A stretch of DNA of 5,049 nt from an uncultured beta proteobacterium (GTDB taxonomy: Bacteria; Pseudomonadota; Gammaproteobacteria; Burkholderiales; Burkholderiaceae_C). A program made the translations under genes and the position numbers. Of the stretch, positions 1 to 5,049 are shown in pieces (position 1 is the stretch's first letter; each line of letters opens with the position of its first letter). The notes beneath the pieces were generated by a model. The model was not told the origin of the DNA. It did not search any database and saw nothing but the letters and a program-made list of their open reading frames with translations. The stretch covers positions 1 to 5,049 of the forward strand of contig CAIQEX010000158.1 of the NCBI GenBank assembly GCA_903870955.1. The letters are read 5' to 3'.

Positions 1-1525
1 CTATGAGCAGGAAATCGAAGACGCACGCAAGACCGGCGTGATGTTCTCCCTGCACGTCAAGGCCACCATGATGAAGGTGTCGCACCCCATTGTGTTTGGC
101 CATTGCGTCAAGATTTTCTACAAGGACGCGTTTGCCAAGCACGGTGCGCTGTTCAAAGAACTGGGCGTCAACGTCAACAACGGCATGGCCGATCTGTACG
201 GCAAGATTGCTTCCCTGCCGCAAAGCCAGCAGGACGAAATCAAGCGTGATATCCATGCCTGCCACGAGCACCGTCCTGAACTGGCCATGGTCGATTCGGC
301 CAAGGGCATTACCAATTTCCATTCGCCCAACGACATCATCGTGGACGCCTCCATGCCCGCCATGATCCGCAATGGCGGCAAGATGTGGGACGCCAACGGC
401 CGCCTGAAGGACGTGAAGGCCGTGATGCCCGAGTCCACCTTTGCCCGCATTTACCAGGAAATCATCAACTTCTGCAAATGGCATGGCGCCTTCGATCCCA
501 AGACCATGGGCACCGTGCCGAATGTCGGTTTGATGGCGCAGCAGGCCGAAGAATACGGCTCGCACGACAAGACCTTCGAGATTGCCGAAGACGGCGTTGC
601 CAACATCACCGATATCGCAACCGGTGAAGTGCTGTTGAGCCAGAACGTGGAAGCCGGTGACATCTGGCGCATGTGCCAGTGCAAGGACGCTGCCATTCGC
701 GACTGGGTCAAGCTGGCCGTCACGCGTGCCCGCAACTCCGGCATGCCCGTGGTGTTCTGGCTGGACCAGTACCGCCCGCACGAAGCCCAACTCATCACCA
801 AGGTCAAGATGTACCTGCATGAGCACAACACGGCCGGTCTGGACATCCAGATCATGAGCCAGGTGCGTGCCATGCGCTACACGCTGGAGCGCGTGATTCG
901 CGGTCTGGACACCATCAGCGCCACCGGCAACATTTTGCGTGACTACCTGACCGACCTGTTCCCCATCATGGAACTGGGCACCAGCGCCAAGATGCTCTCC
1001 ATCGTGCCTTTGATGGCAGGCGGCGGCATGTACGAAACCGGTGCTGGTGGCTCAGCCCCAAAGCATGTGCAGCAACTGGTGGAAGAAAACCACCTGCGCT
1101 GGGATTCGTTGGGTGAGTTCCTGGCCCTGGCGGTCAGTATGGAAGACCTGGGAATCAAGACGGGCAACAAAAAGGCCCAGATTCTGGCCAAGGCATTGGA
1201 CGCAGCCACTGGCAAATTGCTGGACAACAACAAGGGCCCAAGCCCCAAGACCGGCCAGCTCGACAACCGTGGCAGCCAGTTTTATCTGGCCCTGTACTGG
1301 GCTCAGGAATTGGCCGCGCAGACTGAAGACCTGGCATTGCAGGCCCACTTTGCACCCATGGCCAAGGCCCTGGCAGACAACGAGGCCAAGATCACCGAAG
1401 AGCTGAAGGACGTGCAAGGCAAGCCGGCCGACATCGGTGGCTACTACCTGGCCGACAAGGCCAAGGTCCTGGCCGTGATGCGCCCCAGCGCCACCTTCAA
1501 CGCCATCGTGGATGCTGCTGCCTAA
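1..1525 (+). CDS. icd: Monomeric NADP-dependent isocitrate dehydrogenase, 5'-truncated by the window edge
   Basis: Oxidatively decarboxylates isocitrate to 2-oxoglutarate with NADP+ in the cytoplasm (TCA cycle, NADPH supply). Reading frame starts at base 2; 507 codons to TAA (1523-1525). The monomeric family is about 740 residues, so roughly 235 N-terminal residues lie outside the window; an internal GTG at base 38 is not the start. Counting from the first full codon, residues at the expected spacing for the Azotobacter/Corynebacterium enzymes are: Lys20 in [10 protein letters not shown] (Av Lys255), Asp115 in IVDASMP (metal, Av Asp350), Tyr185 in EEYGSHDKT (Av Tyr420), Arg313/Asp314/Asp318 in RDYLTD (Av Arg547/Asp548/Asp552), and the NADP-phosphate contacts Lys354-His355 in SAPKHVQ, Arg366 and Arg423 (DNRGS). 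All are intact, so an active NADP-specific enzyme is expected. Unrelated to the dimeric Icd of E. coli. Family-residue numbers are from memory. The gene symbol varies between annotations (icd or idh). Confidence 0.97.
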   Translation, partial: YEQEIEDARKTGVMFSLHVKATMMKVSHPIVFGHCVKIFYKDAFAKHGALFKELGVNVNNGMADLYGKIASLPQSQQDEIKRDIHACHEHRPELAMVDSAKGITNFHSPNDIIVDASMPAMIRNGGKMWDANGRLKDVKAVMPESTFARIYQEIINFCKWHGAFDPKTMGTVPNVGLMAQQAEEYGSHDKTFEIAEDGVANITDIATGEVLLSQNVEAGDIWRMCQCKDAAIRDWVKLAVTRARNSGMPVVFWLDQYRPHEAQLITKVKMYLHEHNTAGLDIQIMSQVRAMRYTLERVIRGLDTISATGNILRDYLTDLFPIMELGTSAKMLSIVPLMAGGGMYETGAGGSAPKHVQQLVEENHLRWDSLGEFLALAVSMEDLGIKTGNKKAQILAKALDAATGKLLDNNKGPSPKTGQLDNRGSQFYLALYWAQELAAQTEDLALQAHFAPMAKALADNEAKITEELKDVQGKPADIGGYYLADKAKVLAVMRPSATFNAIVDAAA

Positions 1526-1543
1526 GCGCTTCGACTGACCCGG

Positions 1544-1574
1544 AATAGGCCCGAGTAATCGGGCCTATTTTTTT
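1544..1574 (+). terminator. Rho-independent terminator after isocitrate dehydrogenase
   Basis: A perfect 11-bp inverted repeat (AATAGGCCCGA at 1544-1554, TCGGGCCTATT at 1559-1569) encloses a GTAA tetraloop and runs into a tract of seven T (1568-1574). It starts 18 bases after the TAA stop. On the minus strand the same hairpin is followed by CCGGGTCAG, with no T tract, so it should terminate the + transcript much better than the converging one. The 3' arm contains the stop codon of the opposite gene. Confidence 0.93.
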
Positions 1575-1963
1575 GCCTCTGCGCCGGAAGCTGGCAGGCC
1601 ATTGACCACTTCGGCCGCGCTGCGAAAAGCTTCCACAGAAGTCGGCACACCGCAGTAAATGGCGGCGTGCAGCAGGACTTCCTGAATCTCCTGCACCGTG
1701 GCTCCGTTGTTGAGCGCGCCGCGCACATGGCCCTTGAGTTCATTTTGCTTGCCCAGCGCTGTCAGCATGGCGACGGTGACCAGGCTGCGGGTCTTGAGGT
1801 CCAGGCCCGGGCGTTGCCAGACGTCGCCCCAAGCGTTGCGGGTAATGTGTTGCTGCAAGGGGGCCGTAAATTCGGTCACACCCGCAAAGGCGCGGGCTAC
1901 AAAGTCTTCGCCCATGACCTGCTTGCGCATGGCAAGCCCGGCTTCAAATTGTGGATCGTTCAT
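1565..1963 (-). CDS. Carboxymuconolactone decarboxylase (CMD) family protein, PcaC-like
   Basis: 132 residues, one CMD (AhpD-like) all-helical domain over almost the whole protein. The pattern follows gamma-carboxymuconolactone decarboxylase (PcaC): EAGLAMRKQVMG near the N-terminus, HITRNAWGDVWQRPGLD, TRSLVTVAMLTALG, then LKGHVRGALNNGATVQEIQEVL and AAIYCGVP. It lacks the CxxC redox pair of AhpD, so peroxidase/disulfide chemistry is unlikely. PcaC decarboxylates 4-carboxymuconolactone in the protocatechuate branch of the beta-ketoadipate pathway, but no other pca gene is in the window, so true PcaC activity is unproven and no symbol is given. The ATG at 1963 matches the family N-terminus although the Shine-Dalgarno is weak (AAGATC). 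It is the last gene of the minus-strand run, 54 bases after the aminotransferase. Its TAG stop (1565-1567) and last two Lys codons lie in the opposing terminator. Confidence 0.88.
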   Translation of the reverse strand: MNDPQFEAGLAMRKQVMGEDFVARAFAGVTEFTAPLQQHITRNAWGDVWQRPGLDLKTRSLVTVAMLTALGKQNELKGHVRGALNNGATVQEIQEVLLHAAIYCGVPTSVEAFRSAAEVVNGLPASGAEAKK

Positions 1964-2017
1964 GTTGATCTTGATGCAAAAGACAGGAGCTTAGCGCGAG
2001 TCTTTCCGCGTCAGGTA

Positions 2018-2920
2018 TCAGCTGTAGTCGATGGGTCGGTTCAGCGCCGGGTCGCTATGCCAGGCCCAGTAGGTTTCCACCAGGCGGCGGGTGAGGGCGC
2101 CGGGCTTGCCGTCGCCAATGGCTACGCCGTCTACCACCGTTACCGGCAACACGCCGCCGCCCGAGGTGGATAAAAATACTTCGTCGGCACTGCGCAACTC
2201 AGCGGCGGGCAGGGCGCGGACCTGCACCTCCATCCCGAGGGACTGCGCCATCTCGATCACCGTGCGGCGTGAAATGCCTTCCAGCATGCCTTGCGCCGGT
2301 GTCACCACCGCACCCTGGCGGATGCAAAAAACATTGAAGCCCGGTCCCTCCACCACGTTGCCCTGCGCATCCACCAGCACCACGCTGTCGGCACCGGCGT
2401 CCAGTGCACCCAGCAGGCCCATGGTCAGGTCATTCCAGTGGTAGTTCTTGGCGCGCGGATCGACCGAGGCGGAAGGGATGCGCTGCACATCGCTGATATT
2501 CAGGTGCAGCCCATTGGCGCGTTGCGCTTCATTGGCGAGCCAGACATAGGGCACGGCAAAGGCATAAAACTGGTTGACGGCCAGGCGTGGATCACGTGAA
2601 CCCCAGGGCGGCTGGCCCCGCGTGCAGATCATCTCCACGTAAGAGGCACGCAGGCCGCTCAGGCGCACGCACTGCGTCAGCGTGTCCACGATCTGCTCGG
2701 TGCTGAGGCCAGGGTTCAGGCGCCAGCGCTCGCAGCTCAGCATGAAGCGCTCCAGGTGCGCGTCGAGCCGGAAGAAAGCGCCATCCCACACCGTCACCAC
2801 ATCGTAGGTGGCGTCGGAGCGCAAAAAGCCCCAGTCGGTCATCGGGATGCTGGCCTCGGCAATTGGCACGTACTGGGCGCGCACACAGGCGACCCCTTTG
2901 GAGTAGTCGGGTGAAGTCAT
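2018..2920 (-). CDS. Fold-type IV PLP aminotransferase, (R)-amine transaminase-like
   Basis: 300 residues, full length for class IV aminotransferases. Visible motifs: Lys158 in RAKNYHWND (expected PLP Schiff-base lysine), Glu191 in VEGPGFNVF (pyridine-nitrogen contact), LEGISRR at 213-219 and STSGGG at 251-256 (phosphate cup). The N-terminal block WGFLRSDATYDVVTVWDGAFFR (30-51), the block VEMICTRG followed by FAVPYVW, and the end YWAWHSDP resemble remembered fungal (R)-selective amine transaminases more than IlvE, which has a YGxGxFEG-type block. A pyruvate- or 2-oxoacid-dependent transaminase on a D-amino acid or chiral amine is possible; the substrate is not readable. I chose the ATG at 2920, 7 bases after the aldolase stop. 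An ATG at 2983 would add 21 residues overlapping the aldolase with no family match. The short gap suggests translational coupling. Confidence 0.9.
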   Translation of the reverse strand: MTSPDYSKGVACVRAQYVPIAEASIPMTDWGFLRSDATYDVVTVWDGAFFRLDAHLERFMLSCERWRLNPGLSTEQIVDTLTQCVRLSGLRASYVEMICTRGQPPWGSRDPRLAVNQFYAFAVPYVWLANEAQRANGLHLNISDVQRIPSASVDPRAKNYHWNDLTMGLLGALDAGADSVVLVDAQGNVVEGPGFNVFCIRQGAVVTPAQGMLEGISRRTVIEMAQSLGMEVQVRALPAAELRSADEVFLSTSGGGVLPVTVVDGVAIGDGKPGALTRRLVETYWAWHSDPALNRPIDYS

Positions 2921-2927
2921 ATTTTTC

Positions 2928-3656
2928 TCACAGCTTTCTGCCCAAGGCGGCAAAGAACAATTCAGACTGCAGGCGCTCACCAATGGTTTGCTCCATCACT
3001 CTCTGGGCCAGGGCCGGCGCGACGGGCACCACGCCCTGACCCGTGGACTGGGCCAGCACCTGCACGCAGCAAGCCCGCTCCAAATAGTACAGGTCGTCAT
3101 AGGCGTAGTCCATGCGCTGGGCGCAGACCACCACGCCGTGGTTGCCCAGAAACACCACATCGGCGCCCTGCATGGCGTGCGCGATGCGTTCGCCCTCGGC
3201 GCTGTCCAGAGCCAGGCCGTTGTAGTGCGGGTCGGCGGCCGTGCGGCCATGAAAGCGCATGGCGTTTTGCGACAGCGTGGTGTCGAGCATGCGCTGCGGC
3301 GTGAGCGACAGCGCCGTGGCGTAGGGCATGTGGGTGTGCAGCACGCAGGCCTTTTTGGCGATGCGGTGAATGGCTGCGTGGATAAACATCGCCGTGGGCT
3401 CCACCACATGGCGACCGGCCAGGATGTTGCCCGGCACATCAATCATCACAATGTCATCGGCCTGCACCTCTTCCCACAGCAGGCCGCGCGGATTCAGCAG
3501 AAAGCGCCCCGATTGGTCCGGCAACTCGACGCTGAAATGGTTGCAAACGCCCTCGGCCAGGCCGTGAAAGGCGGCAGCCCGCAGGGCCAGCGCCAGTTCG
3601 GCGCGGAGCTTGGTGACGGTAACGGACGCAAAGTCTTCAGTGTGCGGGTGGTTCAT
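2928..3656 (-). CDS. Class II aldolase/adducin family protein
   Basis: 242 residues, one class II aldolase/adducin N-terminal domain, cytoplasmic. Family enzymes are Zn-dependent aldolases, epimerases or decarboxylases (fuculose-1-P and rhamnulose-1-P aldolases, ribulose-5-P 4-epimerase, relatives). The metal site looks intact: His107 and His109 in VLHTHMPYA, His173 in GNHGVVV, and Glu86 in VVEPTAMFIH as the likely acid/base position. The N-terminal GVCNHFSVELP (36-46) occupies the loop that in sugar-phosphate aldolases binds substrate. HRIAKKACVLHTH and the long DxxYYLERACCVQVLA helix are typical of the uncharacterised adducin-like bacterial branch, so substrate cannot be assigned. The start at 3656 is the only convincing ATG, but it has no clear Shine-Dalgarno (upstream is CCCCACCCC). 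First gene of the minus-strand run and divergent from ubiU. Confidence 0.9.
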   Translation of the reverse strand: MNHPHTEDFASVTVTKLRAELALALRAAAFHGLAEGVCNHFSVELPDQSGRFLLNPRGLLWEEVQADDIVMIDVPGNILAGRHVVEPTAMFIHAAIHRIAKKACVLHTHMPYATALSLTPQRMLDTTLSQNAMRFHGRTAADPHYNGLALDSAEGERIAHAMQGADVVFLGNHGVVVCAQRMDYAYDDLYYLERACCVQVLAQSTGQGVVPVAPALAQRVMEQTIGERLQSELFFAALGRKL

Positions 3657-3686
3657 GGGGTGGGGCTGGTGGATTGAATGTGCGAC

Positions 3687-3695
3687 AGATTAGCA
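3687..3695 (-). promoter_or_regulatory. Candidate extended -10 for the minus-strand operon
   Basis: Read on the minus strand, TGCTAATCT has the extended -10 form TGn followed by TAATCT. It would start transcription near base 3680, about 24 bases before the aldolase ATG. The -35 at 17-base spacing (CGGTCA) matches the consensus poorly, so this is a weak, position-supported guess. Confidence 0.3.
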
Positions 3696-3735
3696 TTTGT
3701 GCGTCTGTTTGACCGAAACGCTTTCTGTGACGTGG

Positions 3736-3749
3736 TTGACCTACATCAT
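3736..3749 (+). promoter_or_regulatory. Candidate FNR/Anr-family binding site upstream of ubiU
   Basis: TTGAC-CTAC-ATCAT matches 8 of 10 defined positions of the FNR/Anr box TTGAT-N4-ATCAA, and both TGA/TCA cores are intact. Its centre (3742.5) is 41.5 bases upstream of about 3784, the class II activator spacing; a weak -10-like TAGCTT sits at 3772-3777, exactly where that start needs it. UbiU and UbiV serve anaerobic ubiquinone synthesis and E. coli ubiUV is reported to be FNR-activated, so the location makes biological sense. A single site found by eye; no genome-wide background was computed. Confidence 0.45.
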
Positions 3750-3791
3750 TGGCCTTGCGGCTTTGGGCTGTTAGCTTCGCGCTACAACTTT

Positions 3792-3819
3792 TTGCCTGAA
3801 TTGCTGACGTTCCTATAGA
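3792..3819 (+). promoter_or_regulatory. Candidate sigma-70 promoter for ubiU
   Basis: TTGCCT (3792-3797) and TATAGA (3814-3819) are 16 bases apart, each matching 4 of 6 consensus positions, with a predicted start near 3826. That leaves a leader of about 80 bases to the preferred ubiU ATG. It competes with the weaker -10 placed under the FNR-like site; from this start the FNR-like site would be centred near -83, which class I activation also allows. Confidence 0.3.
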
Positions 3820-3907
3820 CGCCAGAGTCGGGCCAACCCCCATGGTTTTGACTCTCCAAGCGTCCAGCGCCTCTGCGTCTGTGGCAGGCATTTCTCCCAT
3901 CCGGAAA

Positions 3908-4906
3908 ATGGAGTTGGTATGTCCGGCAGGCAGCCTGCCTGCACTCAAGGCGGCAGTCGACGAGGGCGCGGATTGCGTTTACCTTGGTTTCCGGGACGCC
4001 ACCAACGCACGCAACTTTGCCGGCTTGAATTTTGACGAGGCCGCCATCAACACCGGCATTACCTACGCCCACGCGCGCGGGCGCAAGGTGCTGGTGGCGC
4101 TCAACACCTACCCGCAGGCTGCCAATGTGAAAATCTGGCACAGCGCCATTGACCGCGCCGCCGCTGCCGGTGTGGATGCCGTGATCCTGGCCGACCCCGG
4201 TTTGATGGGCTATGCGCAAAAGAAGCATCCCCAGTTGCGTCTGCATTTGTCGGTGCAGGGCTCGGCCACCAATTACGAAGCCATCAATTTCTATTACGAG
4301 CACTTCGGCATCGCCCGCGCCGTGCTGCCGCGCGTGCTGTCCATGGTGCAGGTGGAGCAGTTGCTTGAAAAGACGCCCGTCGAGATTGAAGTGTTCGGTT
4401 TTGGCAGTCTGTGCGTGATGGTCGAAGGGCGCTGCGCACTTTCTTCCTACGTGACAGGCGAGGCACCCAACACGCATGGTGTGTGCTCGCCACCCAAGGC
4501 GGTGCGTTGGCAGGAAACGCCGCTGGGGCGTGAGTCGCGCCTGAACGGTGTGCTGATTGACCGCTATGCTCCCGGTGAAAACGCCGGTTACCCGACGCTG
4601 TGCAAGGGTCGCTTTGATGTCGGTGACGACAAAAACTACTACGCGGTGGAAGAACCGACCAGCCTGAACACGTTGGAGTTGTTGCCGCAATTGTTGGCGA
4701 TGGGGGTGAGCGCCATCAAGATCGAAGGGCGCCAGCGCAGCCCGGCCTATGTGGCGCAGGTGACCAAGGTCTGGCGCGAGGCAATAGACAACTGCGTGGC
4801 CAACCCGCATCGCTATTCTGCCAAGCCCATCTGGATGACCTCACTGGACAAGGTGGCCGAAGGCCAGCAGCACACGCTGGGCGCCTATCACCGGCCCTGG
4901 AAATGA
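3908..4906 (+). CDS. ubiU: UbiU, U32-family Fe-S protein of O2-independent ubiquinone biosynthesis
   Basis: 332 residues, close to E. coli UbiU (YhbU, 331). With UbiV it forms a heterodimer, each subunit carrying a 4Fe-4S cluster, that is required with UbiT for ring hydroxylation of ubiquinone precursors without O2. Matching blocks: MELVCPAGSLPALKAA at the start, TNARNFAGLNF, VQGSATNYEAINFYY, VFGFGSLCVMVEGRC, DRYAPGENAGYPTLCKGR, SVKIEGRQRSPAYV-type IKIEGRQRSPAYV, and the end TLGAYHRPW. Counting from the 3908 ATG, Cys169, Cys176, Cys193 and Cys232 fall exactly on the E. coli cluster-ligand positions, the main reason for this start. An in-frame ATG at 3842 would add 22 Ser/Ala-rich residues with no family match; neither start has a strong Shine-Dalgarno (GGA at 3903-3905 is very close to the ATG). 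Although U32 proteins are often labelled peptidases, protease activity is not expected here. ubiV follows after 60 bases, probably co-transcribed. Confidence 0.95.
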   Translation: MELVCPAGSLPALKAAVDEGADCVYLGFRDATNARNFAGLNFDEAAINTGITYAHARGRKVLVALNTYPQAANVKIWHSAIDRAAAAGVDAVILADPGLMGYAQKKHPQLRLHLSVQGSATNYEAINFYYEHFGIARAVLPRVLSMVQVEQLLEKTPVEIEVFGFGSLCVMVEGRCALSSYVTGEAPNTHGVCSPPKAVRWQETPLGRESRLNGVLIDRYAPGENAGYPTLCKGRFDVGDDKNYYAVEEPTSLNTLELLPQLLAMGVSAIKIEGRQRSPAYVAQVTKVWREAIDNCVANPHRYSAKPIWMTSLDKVAEGQQHTLGAYHRPWK

Positions 4907-4954
4907 TTCCTGTGCCAAACCGAGCGTGCACTTTGTCGACCCACCTTTCGTTTT

Positions 4955-4958
4955 AGGA
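4955..4958 (+). promoter_or_regulatory. Shine-Dalgarno for ubiV
   Basis: AGGA within TTTTAGGAATCC lies 8 bases before the GTG at 4967. It supports that GTG as the ubiV start, which has no nearby upstream ATG alternative matching the family. Confidence 0.7.
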
Positions 4959-4966
4959 ATCCAATT

Positions 4967-5049
4967 GTGAAGCTCGCCCTCGGTCCTTTGCTGTATTACT
5001 GGCCGCGTGAAACCACGCTGGCTTTTTACGCCATGGTGGCAAAAGCGCC
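4967..5049 (+). CDS. ubiV: UbiV, partner of UbiU, 3'-truncated by the window edge
   Basis: Only the first 27 codons are present, starting at GTG. The protein begins MKLALGPLLYYWPRETTLAF, which matches the start of E. coli UbiV (YhbV; remembered as MKYSLGPVLWYWPKET). UbiV is the second U32-family 4Fe-4S subunit of the UbiU-UbiV complex for anaerobic ubiquinone hydroxylation. Its position 60 bases after ubiU in the same direction is the usual arrangement. The cluster cysteines lie beyond the window, so their integrity cannot be judged. No promoter or terminator is evident in the 60-base gap. Confidence 0.9.
   Translation, partial: MKLALGPLLYYWPRETTLAFYAMVAKA

Noticed and set aside
1667..2173. 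A 168-codon plus-strand open frame spanning the CMD/aminotransferase junction.
   Set aside because: It overlaps two well-supported minus-strand genes and has no recognisable family features.
2921..2983. N-terminal extension of the aminotransferase starting at the ATG at 2983.
   Set aside because: The 21 extra residues overlap the aldolase coding end and match nothing in the family; the ATG at 2920 directly follows the aldolase stop.
2988..3677. A 229-codon open frame on the plus strand opposite the aldolase gene.
   Set aside because: The product is rich in His, Gln, Val and Gly with no domain pattern, while the opposite strand encodes an intact aldolase-family protein with its metal ligands.
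3709..3741. Two TTGACC hexamers (3709-3714 and 3736-3741) as -35 boxes or a tandem operator.
   Set aside because: Neither has a usable -10 at 16-18 bases downstream, and only the second has the ATCAT half-site, so a tandem operator is not supported.
3782..4810. A 342-codon open frame on the minus strand opposite ubiU.
   Set aside because: It lies antisense to a clearly conserved gene. The product is His/Arg/Gln-rich without recognisable motifs, as expected of a shadow frame in GC-rich DNA.
3908..4906. Reading the U32 protein as a collagenase-like peptidase.
   Set aside because: The four cysteines at UbiU positions and the adjacent ubiV start identify the ubiquinone-biosynthesis subgroup.

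Overview
The window looks like chromosome from a betaproteobacterium, most likely order Burkholderiales, family Comamonadaceae (a Rhodoferax/Polaromonas-type relative). This rests on GC-rich coding sequence, a monomeric NADP-isocitrate dehydrogenase, and the wording of the UbiU protein. It is inference from remembered family sequences, not a database result. I see no insertion sequences, tRNA or rRNA genes, CRISPR arrays or phage genes.

Layout. (1) Bases 1-1525, + strand: the C-terminal two thirds of a monomeric NADP-dependent isocitrate dehydrogenase, closed by a strong intrinsic terminator (1544-1574). (2) Bases 1565-3656, - strand: a compact three-gene run, transcribed class II aldolase/adducin-family protein -> fold-type IV PLP aminotransferase -> carboxymuconolactone decarboxylase (CMD)-family protein. 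The first two genes are 7 bases apart and the last two 54 bases apart, so one operon is likely. It converges on the isocitrate dehydrogenase gene, and its final stop codon lies inside that gene's terminator hairpin. (3) Bases 3657-3907: a divergent intergenic region holding a candidate FNR/Anr-type site and weak sigma-70-like elements. (4) Bases 3908-5049, + strand: ubiU followed by the first 27 codons of ubiV. These encode the two U32-family Fe-S proteins of oxygen-independent ubiquinone hydroxylation.

How they fit together. The isocitrate dehydrogenase is central metabolism (TCA cycle, NADPH supply). UbiU and UbiV work as a heterodimer that lets the cell make ubiquinone without O2, which suggests a facultative anaerobe that respires nitrate or another acceptor. 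The possible FNR box in front of ubiU fits anaerobic control. The three-gene minus-strand cluster is the least understood part. Its aminotransferase carries the sequence signature of (R)-selective amine transaminases rather than branched-chain aminotransferases. The combination with an aldolase-fold and a CMD-fold protein suggests a small catabolic pathway whose substrate cannot be read from the sequence.
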